A stretch of DNA of 64,000 bases. It comes from Saccharopolyspora ipomoeae. Lineage in GTDB: Bacteria; Actinomycetota; Actinomycetes; Mycobacteriales; Pseudonocardiaceae. Position numbers and translations under genes: made by a program. How positions within the stretch are numbered: position 1 is the stretch's first letter; every line of letters begins with the position of its first letter. The stretch covers positions 186,001 to 250,000 of the forward strand of contig NZ_JASAOF010000001.1 in NCBI RefSeq assembly GCF_029952525.1, given 5' to 3'. The notes beneath the pieces are model-generated. The model made no database searches and was not told the DNA's origin. It worked only from the letters and a program-made list of their open reading frames with translations. Shown piece after piece: positions 1 to 6,918 of the stretch.

Positions 1-401
1 TCGAGGTCGAGCGCGGGCGCGGTGCGCTGCAGCGGGATCACCGCCTCGCCCAGCGGCGCGCCGCCGTCGCCCTCGGCGAGCTCCAGGTAGCGGTTGCCGA
101 CGAGGTCGCGGTACTTCACCGCGGCGCGGGTGCCGGTGGTCAGCGGGGGCGCGCCGGAGACCGTCATGGTCACCAGCACGGTCGCGTCGGGCCGCATCCG
201 CAGGTCCTCGACCTGCCCCACGCGCACGCCCGCGACCCGCACCGGGTCGCCGGGTTCGAGGTAGGACACGTCGGCGAACTCGGCCCGCACCTCGGTTTCG
301 GTTCCGGCCCTGCGGGTTTCGCCGAGCAGCAGCGCGATGTAGCCGGCGGCGAGCGCGGCGATGGTGAAGAACACCCCGAGCTTGACGACCTCTCCCCTCA
401 C
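1..401 (-). CDS. Mce family protein, MlaD domain (partial, C-terminus outside window)
   Basis: Only the first 133 codons are present; the gene runs off the left edge. It opens with a GTG that overlaps the stop of the upstream mce gene in a GTGA junction. The product has one N-terminal hydrophobic segment (about residues 8-25) followed by an MlaD/Mce domain (VSYLEPGDPVRVAGVRVGQV, then KYRDLVGNRYLEL). Mce proteins are anchored, extracytoplasmic subunits that carry lipids or sterols to the YrbE permease. By position this is the second mce gene (mceB-like) of the operon. Which lipid is carried cannot be told from this part alone. Confidence 0.85.
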   Translation of the reverse strand, partial: MRGEVVKLGVFFTIAALAAGYIALLLGETRRAGTETEVRAEFADVSYLEPGDPVRVAGVRVGQVEDLRMRPDATVLVTMTVSGAPPLTTGTRAAVKYRDLVGNRYLELAEGDGGAPLGEAVIPLQRTAPALDL

Positions 402-1582
402 CGGCCACCTCCCAGCGGCGTGAGCGGGCCGAACAGGTAGACCGCGAGCAGCTCCGGGTTGACCCGCACGGTCTCGTCGGTGCCGGGGTACGGGTTCGCG
501 CCGGTGTCGTAGTTGACGTAGGGCGGGATGCCCCGCACCTCCGGCAGGCCGTGGCAGTCGGGCCCGGTGTCGACGCCGGTCTTGGGCAGGTCCTGCGGGT
601 GCTGGTAGGCGGGGATGCCGGGCAGCATGCTGACGGTGACGTGCGTGTTGGGGTGCGTCCCGCCGAACTCGGGCCCGCCGGTGACGGCCCGGATGATGTC
701 GCCGTTGTGCACCACGCCGCCGAAGAAGCACGGCACGACCGGCGAATACCGCTGCAGCAGACCGGTTGTCGGCTCCGATTCGTCCAGTGCGGACACCAGC
801 GGGTCGCCGTTGGCTTCCAGGAACTCGCCGGTGCCGTTGCCGAGCTCGGTCAGCGACAGCAGGAACCCGGCGAAGGCCCGCTCCTGCTCGACGAGCGTGC
901 CGCCGGTGCCACCGAGGTTGCTCGCGGTGGCGGTGAGATCGTCGGTCACGTCGCGGTAGTGCTCGGCGACGGCGGTGACCTGCGGCAACCGGGATTCGAG
1001 CTCGGGCAGGTTCGGGTTGAAGGCGCGCAAGTAGCCGTCGGTGTCGGCGATGAGCGCGCGGATCCGCTCGCCGTTGCCCTGCAGCGACCCGGACACCGAG
1101 GTCAGGGCCGCGTTGAGCTTGCTCGGCGGCACGCCGCGCAGGGTGTCCATGACGTGGTCGAAGGTGTGGTCCAGCTCGACGTTGACGCGCGTGCGGTCCA
1201 GCACCGCGCCCGCGGCGATGTGCTCGCCGGTGTCGCGGCCGGGCCGCAGCTCCACGTACTTGGCGCCGAACACCGTGGAGGGCACCAGGTTCGCGGTCAC
1301 CTCGGCGGGGATCCGCTCGGCCTGCTCGGGATCGAGCTCGACGGCGACGCGGGCGCCGGTGCCGTCGCTGGTGACCTCGCCGACCGAGCCGACCTCGACC
1401 CCGCGCAGCTTCACCGGCGAGCCCGGTTCCATCAGCAGCCCGGAGCGGTCGGCGAGCACGGTGATCGGCACGACGCGGTCGAAGGCCCGCTGGTACTGCG
1501 CGACCGACAGCACCGCCAGCAGCGCGACGAACACCGCGAACCCGGCGCCGATGAGGACGTACCGCGAATTCACCGGCCTCAC
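398..1582 (-). CDS. Mce family protein (MceA-like lipid transport subunit)
   Basis: The product is 394 aa: an N-terminal membrane anchor (YVLIGAGFAVFVALLAVLSV), then an MlaD/Mce domain (GLLMEPGSPVKLRGVEVGSV ... STVFGAKYVELRPG) and a long helical region typical of MceA. The GTG at 1582 is chosen because it overlaps the yrbE stop in a GTGA junction, like the other genes of this operon; GTG 1573 is an alternative. It is the first mce gene after two yrbE genes, the standard actinobacterial order. It should form part of an ABC-type importer of lipids or sterols together with YrbEA/B and an MceG ATPase encoded elsewhere. Confidence 0.9.
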   Translation of the reverse strand: MRPVNSRYVLIGAGFAVFVALLAVLSVAQYQRAFDRVVPITVLADRSGLLMEPGSPVKLRGVEVGSVGEVTSDGTGARVAVELDPEQAERIPAEVTANLVPSTVFGAKYVELRPGRDTGEHIAAGAVLDRTRVNVELDHTFDHVMDTLRGVPPSKLNAALTSVSGSLQGNGERIRALIADTDGYLRAFNPNLPELESRLPQVTAVAEHYRDVTDDLTATASNLGGTGGTLVEQERAFAGFLLSLTELGNGTGEFLEANGDPLVSALDESEPTTGLLQRYSPVVPCFFGGVVHNGDIIRAVTGGPEFGGTHPNTHVTVSMLPGIPAYQHPQDLPKTGVDTGPDCHGLPEVRGIPPYVNYDTGANPYPGTDETVRVNPELLAVYLFGPLTPLGGGR

Positions 1583-2427
1583 CCCGAGATGTGGACCGAG
1601 GAGGCGGAACCGTAGATGGCCAGGTCGAGCAGCAGGTCGACCAGCATCACGCCGATCAGCGAGCCGCGCACCGCCTTGCCCACCGCCTGCCCGACACCCG
1701 CAGGTCCGCCGCGGGCGGCGAAGCCGTGGTAGCAGTGCACCGACATCACCACGACCGACATGGTCAGCGCCTTGACGAACGACCACAGCAGGTCGGAGGG
1801 CACCAGGAAGGCGCTGAAGTAGTGGTCGTAGGTGCCGCCGGACTGGCCGTAGGCGACGGTGACGACGAGCCTCGTGGCGGCGAACGACCCGAGCACGGCC
1901 AGCGAGTACAGCGGGATGATGGCCACGAACCCGGCGATGATCCGGGTCGTCACCAGGTACGGCACCGACCGGATCGCCATCACTTCGAGGGCGTCGATCT
2001 CCTCGCTGATGCGCATCGCCCCGAGCTGCGCGGTGAACCCGGCGCCCACGGTCGCGGTCAGCGCCACCCCGGCGATGACCGGCGCGGCCTCCCGCGTGTT
2101 GGCGTAGGAGGAGACGAACCCGGCCAGCGCCTCGACGCCGATGTTGGCCAGCGACGAGTAGCCCTGCAGCCCGACCTCGACGCCGATGGCGGCGGTCATG
2201 AACACCACGATCACCACGGTCCCGCCGATCACGGCCAGTCCCCCGGTGCCGAGGCTGACCTCGGCGATGAGCCGCACGACCTCGCGCTTGTAGCGCAGCA
2301 GCGCCGTGGGCACCGAGGCGTAGACGCGGCCGTGGAAGACGACCTGCCGCCCGGTGTCCTCCAGCTTGCGCAGCGGCACCCGGATCACCCGGGAGCGCTT
2401 GGATTCCCCGATCGCCACCGCGCTCAC
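1579..2427 (-). CDS. YrbEB/MlaE-type permease of Mce transporter
   Basis: The product is 282 aa with about five to six membrane segments and the MlaE permease pattern: GYSSLANIGVEALAGFVSSY, then the EISEEIDALEVMAI-type coupling-helix region, and a C-terminal MSVHCYHGFAARGGPAGVGQAV stretch (written here only in part). The GTG start overlaps the stop of the upstream yrbE gene by a GTGA junction, so translation is probably coupled. It forms the membrane channel of the Mce importer as a heteromer with the neighbouring YrbEA. Confidence 0.92.
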   Translation of the reverse strand: MSAVAIGESKRSRVIRVPLRKLEDTGRQVVFHGRVYASVPTALLRYKREVVRLIAEVSLGTGGLAVIGGTVVIVVFMTAAIGVEVGLQGYSSLANIGVEALAGFVSSYANTREAAPVIAGVALTATVGAGFTAQLGAMRISEEIDALEVMAIRSVPYLVTTRIIAGFVAIIPLYSLAVLGSFAATRLVVTVAYGQSGGTYDHYFSAFLVPSDLLWSFVKALTMSVVVMSVHCYHGFAARGGPAGVGQAVGKAVRGSLIGVMLVDLLLDLAIYGSASSVHISG

Positions 2428-3188
2428 CCCCTCGCCTGCAGGAAGACCGCGGTGATCAGGGAGTTGGCGGCGAAGAGCAGGATGAAGCTGAACACGACGG
2501 TCTGGTTCACCGCATCTCCGACGCCCTTCGGCCCGCCCCTGGCGTTGAGCCCGAGGTGGCAGGCGACGAGTCCGGAGAGCAATCCGAACACGGCCGCCTT
2601 CAACTCGCTGACGAGGAGATCATCGATTCCGGTGAGCAGCGTCAGGTTCGCGAGGAAGAGCCCGGCGCTCGCGTTCTGCACGAGCACCGAGAACAGGAAG
2701 CTGCCCGCCAACCCGACGAAGGTGACCAATCCGTTGAGCGCCAGCGCCACGACCGTCGAGGCCAGCACCCGGGGAACCACCAGGCGCTGCACGGGATTGA
2801 GCCCCATCACGCTGAGCGCCTCGATCTCGTCGCGGATCTTGCGCGCCCCCAGGTCGGCGCAGATCGCCGTCGCCCCTGCTCCGGCAACCACCAGAACGCT
2901 GACCATGGGCCCGATCTCGCGCACCACCGCCAACCCGGCGCCCGCCCCGGCCAGGTCGGTCGCGCCGATCTCGGTGAGCAGCTGGTTGAGCTGGAAGACG
3001 ACGATGACGCAGAACGGGACGGCCACCAGCAGCGTCGGCACCACCGACACGCTCACGATCATCCAGGACTGCTGCAGGAACTCCCGGAGTTGGAAGGGAC
3101 GCCGGAATCCCTGCCGGAACACCTCGGCGGACAAGCGGTAGAAGGAGCCGACGGCGACGCCGATCCCGGACAGCGCTGAACTCGCCAT
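2424..3188 (-). CDS. YrbEA/MlaE-type permease of Mce transporter, first gene of operon
   Basis: The product is 254 aa. It shows the RRPFQLREFLQQSWMI segment near residue 30, the GAGATAICADLGARKIRDEI coupling region near residue 115 and GLNARGGPKGVGDAVN near the C-terminus, all typical of YrbEA. It starts at ATG 3188 and leads the minus-strand operon yrbEA-yrbEB-mceA-mceB. Length and the RRPFQ..REFL pattern resemble, from memory, mycobacterial YrbE4A of the sterol importer Mce4; this is only suggestive. No KstR-like box was seen upstream. Confidence 0.9.
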   Translation of the reverse strand: MASSALSGIGVAVGSFYRLSAEVFRQGFRRPFQLREFLQQSWMIVSVSVVPTLLVAVPFCVIVVFQLNQLLTEIGATDLAGAGAGLAVVREIGPMVSVLVVAGAGATAICADLGARKIRDEIEALSVMGLNPVQRLVVPRVLASTVVALALNGLVTFVGLAGSFLFSVLVQNASAGLFLANLTLLTGIDDLLVSELKAAVFGLLSGLVACHLGLNARGGPKGVGDAVNQTVVFSFILLFAANSLITAVFLQARG

Positions 3189-3425
3189 CGACCGACCTCC
3201 CCCCGCGCAGGCGGCGATTCACCACGTCGAAGATTCGTCTTCTTCACGAACGTCGAAGGAACGAGACCGAGAAGTGCACGTGCACGAGCGAAAACGGCGA
3301 CGGCTGGTCCGGCAGTGCGGACGATGGTCGCATTACGCACCCGTACCGTCAACAACCGCTTCTCGAAACACCGCCCAGCGGAACGGAACCCGAATCGACG
3401 GCTGCTCCATCGAGGTGAAAATGCC
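3189..3425. promoter_or_regulatory. mce operon upstream region with palindromes
   Basis: This 237-bp gap lies between the 3' end of the LAL regulator and the first yrbE gene, so it should hold the mce promoter. It contains a perfect 12-bp palindrome GTGCACGTGCAC at 3274-3285, about 90 bp upstream of the yrbEA start, and an inverted pair TTCGT/ACGAA at 3234-3250. Either could be an operator; no factor can be assigned. Confidence 0.4.
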
Positions 3426-6014
3426 TCAGCGGGACTGGAGAACTCGTCCGTCGTCGTCGTTGTCGTTCACTCTGGAGAGTTCTGCCGGGAGTTCGGTGCG
3501 CTTGCGGACGTTGAGCTTGCGGTAGACGCGGGTGAGGTGCTGCTCGACGGTGCTGACGGTGATGTAGAGGCGGCGGCCGATCTCGCGGTTGGTCTGACCG
3601 CGCGCGGCGAGCTCGGCGACCTTGCGCTCGGCCTCGCTGAGCAGCGGGGCGCCTGCCGGGGCGGGAGCGGGTTCCGGGCGGGGGTCGAGGTGGTCGCGGA
3701 GGCGGTGCGGCAGGACCTCGGCCTGGCAGGACTTGGCCATCTGATCGGCCTTGCGCAGCACCAGGCGGGCGTTGCTGAGCTGACCGAGCTCGCTGTGGGC
3801 CTGGCTGAGATCGGCCAGCGCGCGGGCCAGCTCCAGCCGGTCGTCGACCCGCTCCAGCAGTCCGATGGCCTCGCGGAGCACCGCCACGCGCTGGCGAGGT
3901 TCGCTGCAGGCGGCCAGCACCCGCAAGGCGATCGCGCGGATGCGCACGCCCCCGGTGTCGTGGCCGAGCTGCTCGGCGACCAGGTCGCGCGCCTCCCTGC
4001 GGCGGCCCAGCAGCAGGTAGGTCTGGGCGAGGTCGCTGCGCCACGGGATCGCGGTCGGCACCGCCGGGTCGCCGCGGCGCATCCGGGCGGCGACGCGCTC
4101 GAAGGCGTCGAGGGCGGCCAGCGTGCGGCCGGTGGCCAGCGCGTGCCTGCCGGTGGCGTGCAGGTGGCGGACCCCGAAGGTGGTGCCGGCCATCTCCTCC
4201 GGCACCGGCCTGGCCAGCAGTTCGGCGGCCACGTCGTGGCGCCCGAGCGCCGAGTTGACCAGGATCAGCGTCGAGTTCGGCAGCCCGACCAGCACGCCCC
4301 AGCTCTGCGGGTGCAGCAGCCGCAGAGCTTCCTGGGCCTGGGTCTCGGCCGCGATGAGGTCGCCGCGCCGCCACGACATGTCCGCCCGCACGGCGGTGAT
4401 CAGCGCCCGGGCGGTGGTGGCACCCTGCCTGCGGGACTGAGCGGCCACGGTCTCGCACCAGTGCTGGGCGCGCTCGGTGTGCCCGGCGTGGTCCAGGGCG
4501 AGCACGGCGGCGGCCGCGGCCTCGGGCAGCACGTCCCCGGCGCAGCTCTGCAGGACGTGCTCGGCGGCGCGCAGCACCTCGCCCGGTGCGTCCCGGGTCC
4601 AGGCCCCCATCAGGTGCGCGGTGTGCTGCCAGCGGGTCTCGCCGACCTCCAGCGCCGCCGGTTCGGGCAGCGCGCCGTAAATCCACTCGGCGGCGATGCG
4701 CAGCTCGGCGGCGGCGCGCGGGTGCGGTTCACCCGCGTGCGCGCGGGTGGCGCGCAGCAGGTCGCAGGGCTGCTCGCCCTGCCACAGCCGCAGCCGGGCG
4801 ACCGGCACCGCGTCGCGCCAGGACAGGTCCCGCCGGTCGGCGAGCGGGCCGAGGTGGCGCACGGCCAACGACGGGTTGATCCGCCACGCCGCGCGCACCA
4901 GGACGCCGCGCAGCTCGACGCGCTCGCCCTCGTCCTCGGTGGCGGTCAGCGCGAGCTGCAGGCAGCCGACGGCCAGCTCGGCGTCGTCGATCAGGGACTG
5001 CTCGGCGGCGTAGCGCAGCGGGCGCAACGCCCACCGGCCGGGCACCTCACCGGCAGCGGTGAGGTGGCGGGCGACCTCGACGGCCGGGGCGCCGCGCCGG
5101 TGCAGCAGCTCGGCGGCGCGCGCGTGCAGCCGCGCGGCCTCGGCGGCGCCGAGGCTCTCCAGCACCACGTCCGGATTGCGCAACCGGTGCTCGCGCAGCA
5201 GGCCGGCGGCGCCGAGGGCGTCCAGGACCGGGCCGACGGCGCGGGCGCTGCGCTCCAGCAGCTCGGCGACCAGCTCCCGCGACGACTCCTCGCCGAGGAT
5301 CGCCACCGCCTCGGCGACCGGCAGGAAGTCCGGGTCCCATCGGGTCAGGCAGTCCAGCACGGCGCGGCGGAAGCGGGGCCCGACCGCCAGCCCGTCCTCG
5401 ACGAGCGCGCGCAGCAGGAACGGGTTGCCACCGGTGAGCGCGAGCGCGGAGGCGGCGCGGTCGGCGTCGCCGATGAGCTCGGCGACCCCGGACTCCGACA
5501 GCGGGGCCAGGTCGATCCGGTGGTCCGGTTGCCGGACCAGCTCGGCGTGCAGCGACTCGCGGGTCAGGTTCGGCCGCTCCCGCTCGGTGAGCACCAGCAG
5601 CACGCGCGACGAGGCGATCCGCCTGCGCAGGTAGAGCAGCACCTGCTGGGACTCGGGGTCGGCGAGGTGCACGTCGTCCACGGCCAGCACCAGCGGGTCG
5701 CTGCTGGTCAGCAGCGCACCGATCTCCTCCAGCGCGCGGGCGTCGAGCGGCGAGGCGGCGCGCTCGCGCACCTCCTGCCCGGTATCGGCCAGCAGCTGGG
5801 TGATCACGCCCAGCGGCAGGTCCCGCTCGGCCCGGGAACCGACGGCCCGCAGCACGGTCGCGCGCTCGCCCGCGAGGTCACCGAGGGCGTCCAGCAGCGC
5901 GGTCTTGCCGGTGGCCATGCCACCGCCGATGAGCACGACGCGGCCGCGACCGCGCTCGCAGTCGGCCAGCGATTCGGATAATCGGGCTAACTCGCTGGTT
6001 CGTTCGGTCAACAT
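3426..6014 (-). CDS. LAL-family (large ATP-binding LuxR) transcriptional regulator
   Basis: The product is 862 aa. An N-terminal P-loop ATPase (GGGMATGKTALL near residues 30-41; Walker B-like LVLAVDDVHLAD near 100) is followed by a long helical middle region and a C-terminal LuxR helix-turn-helix (LSEAERKVAELAARGQTNRE ... VSTVEQHLTRVYRKLNVRKR). LAL regulators (MalT-like) usually activate pathway genes after binding an inducer. ATG 6014 is preferred because GGAG sits 7 nt before it; ATG 6029 has no properly spaced site. It ends 237 bp before the mce operon on the same strand, so control of mce is possible but unproven. Confidence 0.9.
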   Translation of the reverse strand: MLTERTSELARLSESLADCERGRGRVVLIGGGMATGKTALLDALGDLAGERATVLRAVGSRAERDLPLGVITQLLADTGQEVRERAASPLDARALEEIGALLTSSDPLVLAVDDVHLADPESQQVLLYLRRRIASSRVLLVLTERERPNLTRESLHAELVRQPDHRIDLAPLSESGVAELIGDADRAASALALTGGNPFLLRALVEDGLAVGPRFRRAVLDCLTRWDPDFLPVAEAVAILGEESSRELVAELLERSARAVGPVLDALGAAGLLREHRLRNPDVVLESLGAAEAARLHARAAELLHRRGAPAVEVARHLTAAGEVPGRWALRPLRYAAEQSLIDDAELAVGCLQLALTATEDEGERVELRGVLVRAAWRINPSLAVRHLGPLADRRDLSWRDAVPVARLRLWQGEQPCDLLRATRAHAGEPHPRAAAELRIAAEWIYGALPEPAALEVGETRWQHTAHLMGAWTRDAPGEVLRAAEHVLQSCAGDVLPEAAAAAVLALDHAGHTERAQHWCETVAAQSRRQGATTARALITAVRADMSWRRGDLIAAETQAQEALRLLHPQSWGVLVGLPNSTLILVNSALGRHDVAAELLARPVPEEMAGTTFGVRHLHATGRHALATGRTLAALDAFERVAARMRRGDPAVPTAIPWRSDLAQTYLLLGRRREARDLVAEQLGHDTGGVRIRAIALRVLAACSEPRQRVAVLREAIGLLERVDDRLELARALADLSQAHSELGQLSNARLVLRKADQMAKSCQAEVLPHRLRDHLDPRPEPAPAPAGAPLLSEAERKVAELAARGQTNREIGRRLYITVSTVEQHLTRVYRKLNVRKRTELPAELSRVNDNDDDGRVLQSR

Positions 6015-6170
6015 CGGTGAACTCCACATTTCCTCTCGCGCAACGGTTCTCGGCTCGTGACCGGTGCCGATGCGCTGAGTCGCCGCTTACACACCGCTCC
6101 GACGTGGCCGGTCGCGACGCGGTTCCGCGACGAATGTGAAGTCCTCCATCCGTTTCCGAACGGAAACGCC

Positions 6171-6506
6171 TCAGCGGCGGGCCAAGGCGCGCTCGAGCTC
6201 CTCCTTGCTCATCTTCGAGCGGCCTTCGACGCCTTCGCGCTTGGCGTCCTCGTAGAGCTGCCGCTTGGTCCGCCCGCCCGGGCCCTCGCGGTTGCCGGAG
6301 CGCTTGCCGCCCCGGCGCTGCGGCGGGATGTCCTCGGTGGAGACCTTGCTCCGCTGCCGGGCGGTCCCCTTCTGCGCCCGGTTCTTGTTCACGGTCCGCG
6401 CGGCGATCTCCTCCGCTCTGCCCTCACCGGACCCGTGCTCCTTCGCACCCTGCTTGACGTGCTCGTACTGCCGCTCTTCCTTGGCGGACCACGCTCTCTG
6501 CGGCAT
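6171..6506 (-). CDS. small basic protein, 'plasmid stabilization'-type, unknown function
   Basis: The product is 111 aa, very hydrophilic, rich in Lys, Arg and Glu. It begins MPQRAWSAKEERQYEHVK and ends in a helical SKMSKEELERALARR segment resembling a SAP/Rho-N-like motif. Homologues in actinobacteria are often labelled plasmid stabilization protein without functional evidence. ATG 6506 is chosen because GGGAGGAA lies just upstream; an in-frame ATG further upstream lies inside the hairpin region. Nucleic-acid binding is a guess from the charge. Confidence 0.65.
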   Translation of the reverse strand: MPQRAWSAKEERQYEHVKQGAKEHGSGEGRAEEIAARTVNKNRAQKGTARQRSKVSTEDIPPQRRGGKRSGNREGPGGRTKRQLYEDAKREGVEGRSKMSKEELERALARR

Positions 6507-6564
6507 GAGTTCCTCCCGTTCCGAACGCGTCATCACCTGCCCGAGACCTACCCCCGCACCCCGC

Positions 6565-6632
6565 GTCGAAAACCCCGGCATTCGTCGCGCGAAAACCGCA
6601 GTTTTCGACGCGCGAAAACCGCGGTTTTCGAC
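6565..6632. repeat. intergenic hairpin repeat (GAAAACCGCGGTTTTC family)
   Basis: Nested inverted repeats built from GTCGAAAACC and GGTTTTCGAC arms, with internal CGCGAAAACCGC units. The region lies between the fdsD end and the preceding gene start. Related hairpins occur at 12263-12364, 18725-18814 and 48891-48959, so this is a dispersed family that probably serves as a terminator for the fds operon. Confidence 0.6.
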
Positions 6633-6687
6633 CCGAGGGGTCCGCCGGGAGGTGGCGGGCCCCTCGGGGTGTGGTGGGAGCGGGGTT

Positions 6688-6918
6688 CTAGGGGGTGACG
6701 TGGGCGTTGCGGAGGAGGCGGGCCGCTTCGAGGGCCAGCGGGTCGAGGTCCTGGGGAGGCGTGTCGACGAGTTGGTCGAGCTCGGTCCTCATCCGCGGGT
6801 CCCAGAACATCCTGATGTGGTGGGCGACCTCGCGGGCGGCCTGGCGGGGTGGCAGGTGGGCGAACTGGATGGCGATGTCGTTGGCCATCCGGACCTGCGG
6901 GGAGACGTCGTCGCTCAC
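6688..6918 (-). CDS. fdsD: NAD-dependent formate dehydrogenase, delta subunit
   Basis: The product is 76 aa with the FdsD pattern MANDIAIQFAHLPPRQAARE followed by HIRMFWDPRMR. The delta subunit is a small soluble component needed for a stable, active Fds complex. The GTG start at 6918 overlaps the fdsA stop in a GTGA junction, so it is translationally coupled as the last gene of fdsGBAD. A 68-bp hairpin lies just downstream (6565-6632). Confidence 0.88.
   Translation of the reverse strand: MSDDVSPQVRMANDIAIQFAHLPPRQAAREVAHHIRMFWDPRMRTELDQLVDTPPQDLDPLALEAARLLRNAHVTP

Noticed and set aside
3315..5981. 888-codon plus-strand open frame
   Set aside because: Mirror of the LAL regulator, rich in Gly/Gln/Arg/Ala with no domain, no plausible start site.
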